From CAYQJS01 sp964417895 (GTDB lineage: Bacteria > Chloroflexota > UBA6077 > SHYK01): 64,000 bases of DNA. Numbering within the stretch: the stretch's first letter is position 1; every line of letters starts with the position of its first letter. This document shows, piece after piece, positions 8,147 through 16,732 of the stretch. The notes under the pieces were generated by a model. That model saw nothing but the letters and a program-made list of their open reading frames with translations. It did no database searches and was not told where the DNA came from. The stretch spans positions 9,422 to 73,421 of the forward strand of contig CAYQJS010000024.1 of assembly GCA_964417895.1 (NCBI GenBank), in the 5' to 3' direction. The translations under genes were made by a program, and so were the position numbers.

Positions 8147-8150
8147 GACT
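8065..8150. repeat. Dispersed palindromic repeat, copy 1
   Basis: Ends TGTCGTCCTGAGC and GTTCAGCATGACT, which are imperfect inverted repeats, with GAAGGGATCTCC inside. A second copy with the same ends lies at 55541-55602. This copy forms the 5' end of the thiE reading frame. Confidence 0.8.
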
Positions 8151-8171
8151 TGACTGGTCGTGCCGCTCGGA

Positions 8172-8987
8172 TCACCGCAAGACGCCCTCCAGTGGACTGC
8201 TGGCGCTCGCGTACGCCTTCCTGGGGATTCTGCCGGCCAGGAACGCCTTGCGTCCCGCGACGACGCCTTCGGCAATGGCGGCCGCCATGAGCGGGGCGTT
8301 CTCCGCGAGGGCGACGGCTGTGTTCACAAGGCACGCGTCGGCCCCGATCTCCATGGCCAGCGCCGCGTCGGAGGGAGCTCCGATGCCTGCGTCCACGACC
8401 ACGGGAACCCGGGCCTGCTCGATGATGATTTTGATCTGCTCGAAGTTGACCATGCCCTGGCCCGATCCAATGGGGGAGGCGAGNNNNNNNNNNAGCCCGC
8501 GATTGCGCCCGATCGGCGACCCCAACGGCATCACCGTCGCGCACCCCACGTCCTGAAGCCGCGCCGCGAGAACCGGGTCGTCATTGATGTACGGCAAAAC
8601 CACGAAGCCTTCGTCTACCAGCATGCGCGCCGCCTCGAGCGTGCCGACCGGATCCGGTAAGAGGTACCGCTGGTCGGGGATGACCTCCAGCTTGATCCAG
8701 TTCGAGAGCTCCATCGCCCGCGCGAGGCGCGCCACCCTCACGGCCTCCTCCGCCGTCTGACAGCCACCCGTGTTTGGAAGAATCCGGTACCGTGTCCAAT
8801 CGATGTAGTCGAGAATCGTCTTCTGGCTGGGGTCGTCGAAATCGATGCGCCGCAAAGCGACGGTGATCATCTCGGCGTCAGCAGCCGCGAGAGAGGCCAC
8901 CATCTCCTCCATCGTGCGGTACTTCCCCGTGCCGAGGATCAGGCGCGAGCGGAGCGGCTGGCCCGCGATGACAAGTGCGTCGTCCAT
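8172..8987 (-). CDS. thiG: Thiazole synthase, interrupted by assembly gap
   Basis: ThiG builds the thiazole ring of thiamine from deoxyxylulose phosphate, dehydroglycine and ThiS thiocarboxylate. Landmarks are SRLILGTGKYRTMEEM, TVALRRID, LPNTGGCQTAEEAVR, WIKLEVI, MPLGSPIG, VVVDAGIGAPSDAALAMEIGAD and CLVNTAVA. Ten N lie within the gene. Before the gap it reads MPLGSPIGRNRG and after it LASPIGSGQG, so the same motif is encoded on both sides. Without the duplication the length would be near the normal 256-260 residues. The gene leads the operon thiG-thiE-thiS-ubiD. Confidence 0.9.
   Translation of the reverse strand: MDDALVIAGQPLRSRLILGTGKYRTMEEMVASLAAADAEMITVALRRIDFDDPSQKTILDYIDWTRYRILPNTGGCQTAEEAVRVARLARAMELSNWIKLEVIPDQRYLLPDPVGTLEAARMLVDEGFVVLPYINDDPVLAARLQDVGCATVMPLGSPIGRNRGXXXXLASPIGSGQGMVNFEQIKIIIEQARVPVVVDAGIGAPSDAALAMEIGADACLVNTAVALAENAPLMAAAIAEGVVAGRKAFLAGRIPRKAYASASSPLEGVLR
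8484..8493. other. Scaffold gap (10 N)
   Basis: A run of 10 unknown bases inside thiG. The flanking sequences encode overlapping versions of one conserved ThiG motif with different codons, so the true gap size is uncertain and the join may be wrong. Confidence 0.98.
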
Positions 8988-9230
8988 AGTCTGCTACCTC
9001 TTGTTGTCCTGACGAAAGGCAATATACCAGCCCTTGCACAGGCATGGAGGCTTGCGCCTCGCCCACCCCGACTCTATACTTTCTGTTAAGTCCGGTTATG
9101 TTGTGTTCTTTGCGCCTCGCGAGCGCCATCTGTCGGGACTCTGGAGTACAGGGTTCCCGCCGGCTGCGCTTGGCCGCGGGGACGCACGAGAGGGCAACGG
9201 GCCCGGCTAGCTCCTGGCAATGGACGGGCC

Positions 9231-10337
9231 GTGGGTAAGCGGAGCGGGGCCCCACGAGTCCTGAGCACGGCACTGCTCGGCGCAGTCATTCTCGGCGCCG
9301 GCGGCTACTTGCTGCTCTCGAGACCGGCGCTGCCGTTGGCTCCCGATCAGATCTCTGCCACGGAGGAGCCCCCTCCTCTCCCCATTGCGGCTGAGGCATT
9401 CGACCAGGGAGACTGGCGTACCGCGGAGGAAGCCTATGCCCGCGCGGTTGCAGCGGACCCATCTTCGGCCGCGGCCGAAATGGCCTGGGCTCGCGTCCTC
9501 ACCTTCCAGTACCGGTACGGGGACGCCATCGCACATGCGCGACGGGCGGTAGACCTAGCGCCACGTGATGCGGTTGCCCACGCGGTACTGGCGCAAACGC
9601 TGGATTGGGCCGGCGACATCGACGGTGCGGCGGCGGCCGCGCGGCGAAGCATCGACCTGGACCCCAGCCTCGCAGAGGGCCATGCCTTCCTCGCCGAGGT
9701 GTTCGCCGATCGGCACCAGATCGCCGACGCTCGCCGGTCTGTGGACCGCGCGCTTGCGCTCGATCCGGAGGGCGTCGAACCTCGCCGGGTGCGGGCCTAC
9801 ATCCTGGAGACGGAGGGGCGGTACACCGATGCCATCGTCGCGTACTCGGATGCGATCGTGGTTGCACCCCGCATGGCCCATCTGCACTTCGCGCTGGGCA
9901 ACGTCTACCGAGCCTTGAGTCGATGGGAGGAAGCCGTCGATGCCTACCGCGTCGCGGCGACGCTAGCTCCATACGACGCGCGCCCCCCTGCTGGACTCGG
10001 CATGGCGTACCTCGCTCAGGAGGACGCCTCGGCCGCGATTGACTATTTTCAACAGGCGATTGCGCTTGATCCGGGATACTCGACCGCTTACGGTCAGATG
10101 GGGAACGCGTACTACGTGAGCGGCGACTACCCTCGAGCTGAAGAGCCGTTGTCGCGTGCCGTCGAGCTGGAGCGGAACCCGGTGCGACTCAGCTCCTACC
10201 GGCACGTGCTGGGTTGGACGTACCTCCGCAATGGAGCCCTTGACGACGCCGAGGCACAGTTCCGGGAGGCACTGGCGCTGACTCCGTCGCTCGCCGGGGC
10301 TCGCCAGGGGCTGGAAACACTAGCGGCGTTGCGCTAG
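9231..10337 (+). CDS. TPR-repeat protein with N-terminal membrane anchor
   Basis: A 368-residue protein from GTG. One hydrophobic segment (about 10-30: LSTALLGAVILGAGGYLLL) is followed by about eight tetratricopeptide repeats from residue 50 to the end. The repeats show the usual pattern, for example A..W.A..L...GD...A...A.R.A..LDP. It is probably an extracytoplasmic scaffold tethered to the membrane. TPR modules bind peptides or other proteins; the partner is not evident. It is divergent from thiG, and 29 nt separate it from the GalT-like gene downstream, so the two may be co-transcribed. Confidence 0.8.
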   Translation: MGKRSGAPRVLSTALLGAVILGAGGYLLLSRPALPLAPDQISATEEPPPLPIAAEAFDQGDWRTAEEAYARAVAADPSSAAAEMAWARVLTFQYRYGDAIAHARRAVDLAPRDAVAHAVLAQTLDWAGDIDGAAAAARRSIDLDPSLAEGHAFLAEVFADRHQIADARRSVDRALALDPEGVEPRRVRAYILETEGRYTDAIVAYSDAIVVAPRMAHLHFALGNVYRALSRWEEAVDAYRVAATLAPYDARPPAGLGMAYLAQEDASAAIDYFQQAIALDPGYSTAYGQMGNAYYVSGDYPRAEEPLSRAVELERNPVRLSSYRHVLGWTYLRNGALDDAEAQFREALALTPSLAGARQGLETLAALR

Positions 10338-10366
10338 ACCTCCCGTTCCTGAGACAATCGGCCCGC

Positions 10367-11473
10367 ATGACCACCCCCCGGGCGTCTCTGCGCCCTGAGT
10401 CTGACCGCAGCATCGTCGATCTACCCAAGCTGGTACGCACGCTACCTGATCACGAGCAAGCGCTATTCCACCGCCTGTTCCTTGTGAGTGAGTCGGTGGG
10501 CGAGCTGCGAGCTCCCCTCTCGATGCACGGGTGGATCGGTCGCTTATTCGGGTCGCTGGCCGCGGTCGAGCGCCAGACGATCATCCGGACGACCAACCTC
10601 GTCACGATGGAAGGCGCCCTATTCAATGCTTTGCGAGCTTCGCGCCCCTTCGAGTCGCAGCACGCCGAGGAGGTGGAGGCGCTCGTCAACAGTGGGACCG
10701 GGGACCCGTTTTGCTCCCCGCTCCAGAGCACACCGGAGGATGTATTCGGCCGGGTCCGTGGCCGCCATTCGGTTACAGCGAGCAACGTTGCGAAGTACGA
10801 CGCGTTCCACGGCGTCGTCGTCTTCGATGAGCATAACCCCCTGCGGTTCGACGAGGAGTCGATCAGTGACGTGATCGACGTCGGGTTGCAGTGGGGCCGC
10901 CGTGTCCTGGACGTGGACTCCGAAGCGAGATACTTCTTCCTCCTCTGGAATTGCCTCTGGAAGGCGGGTGCCTCCATTCTGCACGGCCATGCGCAGGTAG
11001 TAGCCACCCGCGACCTCCACTATCCGAAGGTAGAGGGGCTGCGCCGCCAGGCGCTGGCGTACCGCGAGCGCCACGCATCCGACTATTTTGCGGACCTTGT
11101 GGCAGTCCACCGGGCGCTGGGGCTGGTTGCGGACGTTGGGACGACCAATGTCGTGTGCACCCTCACGCCGGTTAAGGAAAAGGAAGTGCTGCTCTTGGCC
11201 CCTGAGCTGACGCCGGATCTCAAGAGGGCGGTGGCGCAGGTGCTGGACCGGTTTGTCCACAGCCTTGGAGTGACCAGCTTCAACCTGGTGATCTGCATGC
11301 CTCCGCTGGCCCCGGCGCCCGAGGACTGGTCTGGCTTCCCCCACATCATCAGAATCGTGGACCGCGGGGAGCTCACCAACAAGACGGCAGACGTCGGCGC
11401 CATGGAGCTGTACGCCTCGAGCGTCGTCGCGAGCGATCCCTACCGGGTGGCCGCGGCCCTCCGCGCCAGGTGA
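10367..11473 (+). CDS. GalT/HIT-superfamily nucleotidyltransferase-like protein
   Basis: A 368-residue protein with the histidine-triad-like core SILHGHAQVV, preceded by KYDAFHGVVVFDEHNP and FLLWNCLWKAG, the arrangement found in galactose-1-phosphate uridylyltransferase-like proteins. H-G-H-A-Q replaces the classical H-P-H-x-Q of GalT, and the Zn-binding Cys pairs of GalT are not evident. It is therefore a divergent GalT-like or phosphorylase-like member; the nucleotide and sugar substrates are unknown. It follows the TPR gene by 29 nt. Confidence 0.7.
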   Translation: MTTPRASLRPESDRSIVDLPKLVRTLPDHEQALFHRLFLVSESVGELRAPLSMHGWIGRLFGSLAAVERQTIIRTTNLVTMEGALFNALRASRPFESQHAEEVEALVNSGTGDPFCSPLQSTPEDVFGRVRGRHSVTASNVAKYDAFHGVVVFDEHNPLRFDEESISDVIDVGLQWGRRVLDVDSEARYFFLLWNCLWKAGASILHGHAQVVATRDLHYPKVEGLRRQALAYRERHASDYFADLVAVHRALGLVADVGTTNVVCTLTPVKEKEVLLLAPELTPDLKRAVAQVLDRFVHSLGVTSFNLVICMPPLAPAPEDWSGFPHIIRIVDRGELTNKTADVGAMELYASSVVASDPYRVAAALRAR

Positions 11474-11674
11474 GGGGTCATCCTCGAGGCAGGGCGTTGC
11501 CCCCGCAGCTGAAAAGAGCGAGGGTGAGGCGTAGCCAGCAATCATCGGGAACCTGTCCGCCACATGCGCACTCGGGGCTCTCTTCGTCGGACAGACTCCC
11601 GAGACCTTGGGGGAGAGGGTGTACACTGAACTCTGGGGTGAGCGTCAACTCGTGTATGAGGGGGCGGTGTCTGG

Positions 11675-12010
11675 ATGATATTCGCCGACTTCTACGGCCC
11701 CGCCGCTCTCTACGCAGATGTGCGCCCCGCTCTGGAAGGCAGCATCGCCCACGCTCTGAATGCCCGTCCCGAGGATGTGGTCGTTCGGCGTGTTCAAGTG
11801 GAGTCCCAGTACCCCGGCGCCGAAGTGTGGGTGGAGCTAAGCTCGGAAGAACAGCTCGCGCGCCACGGGCGAGATCTCGCGCAACACATTACCGAAGCCC
11901 TTCGCCCCCACCACGCTGGTGACGTCTGGGTGCTCTTCCGCATCGTTCCCCTGGCCCACGTCTATCTGAATGGCGAGCCACGTCGCCGTGGCGCCGCAAC
12001 GCTGGACTAG
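11675..12010 (+). CDS. DUF1904-like small protein (tautomerase-like fold)
   Basis: A 111-residue protein. An N-terminal strand-helix, a central VWVELSSEEQLARHGRDLAQHITEAL (shown only in part: VWVELSS) and a late DVWVLFRIVPLAHVYLNGE resemble DUF1904, where an EV-W strand, a helix and a V-F-L...YY-NG strand occur in that order. The fold is probably related to the tautomerase/MIF superfamily, but the N-terminal catalytic Pro is absent (the second residue is Ile). No function is assigned. About 200 nt without recognised features separate it from the GalT-like gene. Confidence 0.5.
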   Translation: MIFADFYGPAALYADVRPALEGSIAHALNARPEDVVVRRVQVESQYPGAEVWVELSSEEQLARHGRDLAQHITEALRPHHAGDVWVLFRIVPLAHVYLNGEPRRRGAATLD

Positions 12011-12086
12011 CGTCTCCAGATCGAGAAGGTGGATTTGCTCGCCGTGCTTCAGCCTCGAACAGTGAGCTGACCCACTGCTGGTAGCA

Positions 12087-13151
12087 ATGAGCAGCGCCGA
12101 AGGCACAACAGCCGCACTCAGGTGGCTCGCGGTGCGGAGCGGGCTCGCCCTTTCGTTCGCGATAGTGCTTTTCGCCGGCGTGCTCGCCGGATCGGTCCTC
12201 CCGGCCGTAGGCATGTCGCCATCGGAGCAGGTGGACGTGACCCCCTACAGTGGCACGATTCTCTACCTCAGCCGAGGCGACATCTGGCAAATAGACCTGG
12301 CGACCGAGCAGCCGCGGCTTTTTCTGGATCCCGGGCCGGCCCTCGTGACACACGTCGCCCATTCGCCGGACCGGTCCCAGCTTGCATACTCAGTGCTACA
12401 CCTGAGTCCCACCTATCAGGTGCTGGCTTCGGAGATCGTGCTGGCGACGAGGGAGGGCACTGGGTCGCGGACCGTCGTCCGCGAGGACCGGCCACGTCTG
12501 TCCGTCAGCTGGCCGGCCTGGAGCGGAGACGCTGCGACCCTCGCCTATGTGGTGAACAATCTCGTGGACGGAACCCAACGAGTCGAACAGGTGGACCTCG
12601 GCTCCCTCTCGCGATCGCTGGTCGTGGAGGGCGCGTCGTCACCGACGGCGTCGGCGGACGGCCGATTGATGGCGTATGCCCAGCAGGTGGGACGCTGTTG
12701 GTCCATCTGGAGCATGGACCGCTCCACCGGGCAAAGAACCCGATTGGTTTCCGAAGCCTGGTTCGAGGATGCCGACGCGCCGAGCTTCTCGCCGGATAGC
12801 TCGATCGTCAGCTTCGTCGCCGTGGGCGATGGTCCCCCCGCTGGCGCGGGGCTCAGCTCCCTGGTTGCCCGCGTGGTTGCTCGGCTCGCGCCGAGCGCCG
12901 AAGCCCACGATGCCGAAGCCCACGATATCGAGGGGGCTGTGTTCGACCTCTGGGGGGTGCGGCCCGATGGCTCGGGGCTACGAAGGGTCGCGGCCCTTGC
13001 GAACGAGCAGCCCTACGTCGCGTGGTCGCCGGATGGTCGCCACGTCGCCGTCTGGGGAGGCATCGGGCTGCAGATCGTCGATGCGGCGAGTGGGGCGCTG
13101 CGCCTGCTACGCAATCCGGTCGGCACGGGGCCGATCAGCTGGGGATACTGA
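12087..13151 (+). CDS. Membrane-anchored TolB/WD40-like beta-propeller protein
   Basis: A 354-residue protein. One transmembrane segment (about 18-40) is followed by an extracytoplasmic domain with PD40/TolB-like blades such as GTILYLSRGDIWQIDLAT, SPDRSQLAYS, SGDAATLAYVV, SPDSSIVSFVAVGDG and WSPDGRHVAVWGG. Propellers of this type bind proteins or peptides. A short internal duplication (AEAHDAEAHD, about residues 271-280) interrupts one blade. The gene ends just before a strong hairpin terminator shared with groEL. Confidence 0.75.
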   Translation: MSSAEGTTAALRWLAVRSGLALSFAIVLFAGVLAGSVLPAVGMSPSEQVDVTPYSGTILYLSRGDIWQIDLATEQPRLFLDPGPALVTHVAHSPDRSQLAYSVLHLSPTYQVLASEIVLATREGTGSRTVVREDRPRLSVSWPAWSGDAATLAYVVNNLVDGTQRVEQVDLGSLSRSLVVEGASSPTASADGRLMAYAQQVGRCWSIWSMDRSTGQRTRLVSEAWFEDADAPSFSPDSSIVSFVAVGDGPPAGAGLSSLVARVVARLAPSAEAHDAEAHDIEGAVFDLWGVRPDGSGLRRVAALANEQPYVAWSPDGRHVAVWGGIGLQIVDAASGALRLLRNPVGTGPISWGY

Positions 13152-13155
13152 AAGC

Positions 13156-13193
13156 AACGGGGCCCTCCCACTGAGCGTGGGAGGGCCCCGTTT
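13156..13193. terminator. Strong bidirectional hairpin terminator
   Basis: A perfect 15-bp stem (AACGGGGCCCTCCCA, 13156-13170, inverted at 13178-13192) with a 7-nt loop, followed by TTT on the plus strand and preceded by AAA for the minus strand. It lies between the convergent beta-propeller gene and groEL and can end both transcripts. Confidence 0.85.
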
Positions 13194-13206
13194 GCTGGCC
13201 TTGGGT

Positions 13207-14832
13207 CTAGTACTCGGGCATCGGGGGCGCGTGGTGTTCCTTTTCAGGCACGTCGGTCACCAGCGCCTCAGTCGTCAGGATCATGCCGGCGATAGAAACT
13301 GCGTTCTCCGCGGCTGAGCGGGTCACCTTCGCGGGGTCGATGATTCCCCGCTTCACCATGTCGGTGTACTCCTCGGCGGACACGTCGTATCCGATGTTCT
13401 TGTTATTCTGGCTGCGTTGCTGCCGCCGCACCTCTTCGACGATGACGGACCCCTCGAGACCGGCATTCTCAGCGAGCTGCCGTAGCGGCTCCTCCAGCGC
13501 GCGCCGCAGGGCGCGGCAGCCCACCGCCTCATCGCCCTCCAACTTGAGGTCCGCCAGCTTCTCGGCGGCGAGAAGGAGCACGACCCCGCCGCCCGCCACG
13601 ATGCCCTCTTCGGCCGCGGCCTTCGTGGCTGAAATGGCGTCGTCCACCCGTGACTTCCGAAGCTTTTGCTCGATCTCCGTGGCGGCCCCGATTTTGATCA
13701 CCGCCACGCCGCCCGACAGCTTGGCCAGGCGCTCCTGGAGCTTCTCGCGGTCATAGTCGGAGGTGGTGATGTCGATCTGCGCTTTGATCTGTGCGATGCG
13801 ACCCTGAATCTGGTCGGAGGAGCCGCGGCCCTCGACGATCGTGGTCTCGTCCTTGTTGGCCACCACGCGGCGGCATCGGCCCAGGTCCTCCAAAGTCGCA
13901 GAGTCCAGCTTGCGGCCCGTCTCATCCGAGATCACGGTGCCCCCCGACAGGATCGCCAAGTCTTGCAGCATCTCTTTGCGCCGATCCCCGAAGCCGGGCG
14001 CCTTCACCGCCAGCGCGTTGAGGGTGCCGCGAAGCTTGTTGACGACGAGGGTGGCCAGCGCGTCACCGTCGACGTCCTCTGCCACCACCAGGAAATCCTT
14101 CTTCCCGCTCTGGAGCACCTTCTCCAGGACGGGGAGCAGGTCGGCAATGGCGCTGATCTTCTTGTCAGTGACGAGGATATAGGGCTCCTCGAGGATGGCC
14201 TCCATCCGCTCGGCGCTGGTCACGAAATACGGGCTGATGTAACCGCGGTCGAACTTCATGCCCTCGGTGTACTCGACCTCGAGCCCCAGGCCCTTGCCAT
14301 CTTCGACGGTAATGACGCCGTCCTTGCCCACCTTGTCGAAAATGTCGGCGAGGATGCCGCCGATCTCGGCATCTGCGGCGGAGATAGTCGCGACGTGAGC
14401 GATGTCGTCTCGGCCTTGGACCGGCGTCGCCATAGCCTTGATGGCGGCCACCACTGCCTCCAGGCCCTTCTCCAGCCCCCGCCGGATCTCCATGGGGTTG
14501 GCGCCCGCTGCCACGTTCTTGAAGCCCTCGTGAATGATGGACTGCGCCAGGACCGTTGCCGTGGTCGTGCCGTCGCCGGCCACGTCGTTGGTCTTGGTGG
14601 CGGCCTCCTTCACGAGCTGCGCCCCCATATTCTGGAACGGGTCCTCGAGCTCGATCTCCTTGGCGACGGTCACGCCGTCGTGCGTGACGGTGGGGGCGCC
14701 GTACTTCTTGTCCAGCGCAACGTGGCGTCCCCTCGGACCCAGGGTCGTCTTTACGGCATCGGCCAGCGCATCGATCCCTTGCTTGAGCGATCGACGCGCC
14801 TGCTCATCGAACTCCAGCTGCTTTGCCGGCAT
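13207..14832 (-). CDS. groEL: Chaperonin GroEL
   Basis: A 541-residue 60-kDa chaperonin. It has the ATP-binding TTLGPRGRHVALDKKYG, the catalytic VAGDGTTTATVLAQSI, GANPMEIRRG, and the hinge and apical regions in order, including RALEEPLRQLAENAG and AAVEEGIVAGGG-type AAAEEGIVAGGG. It folds substrate proteins inside a cage closed by GroES. ATG was chosen because GroEL homology starts there and AGAGGGAGGAGGGG lies just upstream; an in-frame extension would overlap groES. The C-terminus ends APPMPEY, without the usual GGM repeat tail. It is the second gene of groES-groEL. Confidence 0.97.
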   Translation of the reverse strand: MPAKQLEFDEQARRSLKQGIDALADAVKTTLGPRGRHVALDKKYGAPTVTHDGVTVAKEIELEDPFQNMGAQLVKEAATKTNDVAGDGTTTATVLAQSIIHEGFKNVAAGANPMEIRRGLEKGLEAVVAAIKAMATPVQGRDDIAHVATISAADAEIGGILADIFDKVGKDGVITVEDGKGLGLEVEYTEGMKFDRGYISPYFVTSAERMEAILEEPYILVTDKKISAIADLLPVLEKVLQSGKKDFLVVAEDVDGDALATLVVNKLRGTLNALAVKAPGFGDRRKEMLQDLAILSGGTVISDETGRKLDSATLEDLGRCRRVVANKDETTIVEGRGSSDQIQGRIAQIKAQIDITTSDYDREKLQERLAKLSGGVAVIKIGAATEIEQKLRKSRVDDAISATKAAAEEGIVAGGGVVLLLAAEKLADLKLEGDEAVGCRALRRALEEPLRQLAENAGLEGSVIVEEVRRQQRSQNNKNIGYDVSAEEYTDMVKRGIIDPAKVTRSAAENAVSIAGMILTTEALVTDVPEKEHHAPPMPEY

Positions 14833-14848
14833 TGGTCCCCTCCTCCCT

Positions 14849-15154
14849 CTATTCAGGCACGACAGCGAGCACGTCGGGCTCGCGCAGGATGAGATACTCT
14901 TCGTCGTCCAGCTTGAACTCGGTACCCGCGTACTTGGCATACAGGACGATCTGGCCCACCTTCAGCTCCATGTCGACCCGCCTGCCGTTGTCCAGTACGC
15001 GGCCTGGCCCGACGGCGATCACTTCACCTTCCTGCGGCTTCTCGCGCGCCGTGTCCGGCAACACGATACCGCTCTTGGTGACCTCTTCCTTTTGACGCGC
15101 TCGGACGACGACTCGATCGCCAAGCGGAGCTAGCTTCGTGGCCGTTTGCGTCAT
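14849..15154 (-). CDS. groES: Co-chaperonin GroES
   Basis: A 101-residue GroES. LAPLGDRVVVRARQKEE, the mobile-loop region TKSGIVLPDTAREKPQEGEV (20 residues), VGPGRV and LDDEEYLILREPDVLAVV match the family through the C-terminus. It forms the heptameric lid of GroEL, whose start is 16 nt downstream. A CIRCE operator lies 61 nt upstream of the ATG, so the operon is probably under HrcA heat-shock control; hrcA itself is outside the window. Confidence 0.97.
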   Translation of the reverse strand: MTQTATKLAPLGDRVVVRARQKEEVTKSGIVLPDTAREKPQEGEVIAVGPGRVLDNGRRVDMELKVGQIVLYAKYAGTEFKLDDEEYLILREPDVLAVVPE

Positions 15155-15215
15155 GGACCACTCCTCCTCTCTATGCTCGAAAATAATCGGGAAAGTCGCC
15201 TCACACGGCGATGAC

Positions 15216-15242
15216 TTAGCACTCCATAGCGGAGAGTGCTAA
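15216..15242 (-). promoter_or_regulatory. CIRCE operator (HrcA binding site)
   Basis: TTAGCACTC, 9 nt, GAGTGCTAA: both 9-nt arms match the CIRCE consensus exactly. It sits upstream of groES, and 30 nt before the divergent glycosyltransferase start, so HrcA might affect both genes. Confidence 0.96.
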
Positions 15243-15272
15243 GAGCGAGGTAATCTTAGCGCAAGGTTCGCG

Positions 15273-16613
15273 ATGCCGCAAGCGACACGGGCTCGATTCA
15301 TGTTGGTCGGCTGCGGTTGTGCTGTCGAGGCCTGGGCAGTCCTTGCTCTGCAACAGGCTCCTGGCGCAGACATCCCGCGGCACGTCACGGCCACGCTGGC
15401 CGCATGGGCCATCTACGTCCTGGCGCTCCGCCTGATTCTCACTCTGCCGAACGACCGGCCGAGGTGGGACCTCGGGTTGATCTTTGCTATCGCCATCGTC
15501 GTTCGCGTAACGCTCCTCTTCAGCTCCCCAAGCCTGTCGGATGACATCTATCGCGCAGTCTGGGACGCTCGGCTCACGCACCAGGGGGTGAACCCCTACG
15601 AATTTGCCCCCGGCGCGGCGGAGCTGGCCGTCTACCGCGACGACGCCATCTGGGAGCGCGTGAATCACAAGGAGCAGCGCACCCCTTACCCGCCCCTCGC
15701 CACCATCCTGAGTGCGGTCGCGTACGCGCTGCTCCCCGAGCGGCTCCTGGCGATGCAGATGCTTGCCGCGCTGCTGGATCTGGCGGGGGCGGCATTGCTC
15801 GCGGGGTTCCTGGCACGGGTGGGGGGGGACCCACGCCGATCCCTGGCGCTCGCCTGGAGCCCCCTGGGGGCTCTGCACTTCGCTCATAGCGGCCATAACG
15901 ACGCCGGGATGGTCGCCGCTGTCCTCCTCGGCGCGCTCCTGCTCACGTCGGCGCCACGGTGGCCCGCTCTGGTTGCGGTGGGCGCCGGCACCGCCATAAA
16001 GGGAGTGCCGATGCTTATGGTGCCCGCCTGGGTGAGAGCAACCGGGCCACTGGGCCTCGTGGCGTGGGGCGGCACCTGTGCCGCCGTGGCACTACCTTTT
16101 CTGAGCGCAGGCGCGGGGCTGGTCGCGGGAGTCTTCTCGGAAGTCGGCACCCAGCGTTTTAACGACAGCCTGTATCTGCTTCTGGAGCGCTCGCTGCAGC
16201 TGTTCGGCGTCGCGGGGGCGGCCACGGTGGCCACCGCCGTGGGCGCGGCCGCTGTCGTGGCCGCCGCTGCCGCCGCGGCGCGCCCCTTCACCACGCCCGA
16301 TCGGGTTGTAGTCGATGGTCTGCGCGTGTTGGGCGTCTATCTCCTCGTGGCGCCCGTGGTGGAGCCGTGGTACTTCACCTGGCTCGCACCGATCACAGCG
16401 CTTCGGCTGATGCCCGCCGGGCACGCCGGCTTCCGTCTAAACGACGCACTAGCATGGCTCTGGCTGCTGGGGGCGGCGACTCTAACGGAATTCACCTACC
16501 TGCCCGGCGGCTCGGCATGGTGGGTCCCCATTCGCGTCATTGAATATGGCCCCGCGTATGCACTGCTGGCGGCTGCACTGGTACGCTGGTGGCGGGGCCG
16601 AGGGCAAGAGTGA
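15273..16613 (+). CDS. Integral-membrane GT-C-type glycosyltransferase
   Basis: A 446-residue protein with about 10-12 hydrophobic segments. The first-loop motif SPSLSDDIYRAVWDAR followed by GVNPYEFAP is typical of polyprenyl-phosphate-sugar-dependent GT-C enzymes (GT87/DUF2029 and mannosyltransferase-like families). HSGHNDAG and a late VAPVVEPWYFTWLAP are also characteristic. It probably transfers a sugar to an extracytoplasmic acceptor such as a glycolipid or envelope glycan. A second GT-C protein at 24 kb shares the HND and PWYY/W elements. Sugar and acceptor are unknown. Confidence 0.8.
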   Translation: MPQATRARFMLVGCGCAVEAWAVLALQQAPGADIPRHVTATLAAWAIYVLALRLILTLPNDRPRWDLGLIFAIAIVVRVTLLFSSPSLSDDIYRAVWDARLTHQGVNPYEFAPGAAELAVYRDDAIWERVNHKEQRTPYPPLATILSAVAYALLPERLLAMQMLAALLDLAGAALLAGFLARVGGDPRRSLALAWSPLGALHFAHSGHNDAGMVAAVLLGALLLTSAPRWPALVAVGAGTAIKGVPMLMVPAWVRATGPLGLVAWGGTCAAVALPFLSAGAGLVAGVFSEVGTQRFNDSLYLLLERSLQLFGVAGAATVATAVGAAAVVAAAAAAARPFTTPDRVVVDGLRVLGVYLLVAPVVEPWYFTWLAPITALRLMPAGHAGFRLNDALAWLWLLGAATLTEFTYLPGGSAWWVPIRVIEYGPAYALLAAALVRWWRGRGQE

Positions 16614-16732
16614 GCCAAACCCGAATGCCCATTGCCATGGGGCTGTGGAATTATTTGCCAGACGCGGATCCCATTTGGCGTCGCTGAGGACCGGCTTCGG
16701 GCCGCGTCCGCCGAAGGACGGTTACGGAGAGC

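Noticed and set aside
8988..9110. TPP riboswitch upstream of thiG
   Set aside because: The leader has a CGGGGTG string but lacks the CUGAGA and the later CUGAU-type conserved elements in the right order.
13666..14892. Plus-strand open frame of about 400 codons opposite groEL
   Set aside because: Antisense to groEL; high GC keeps stops rare.
15181..15272. Second CIRCE copy
   Set aside because: Only one full TTAGCACTC/GAGTGCTAA pair is present between groES and the glycosyltransferase gene.
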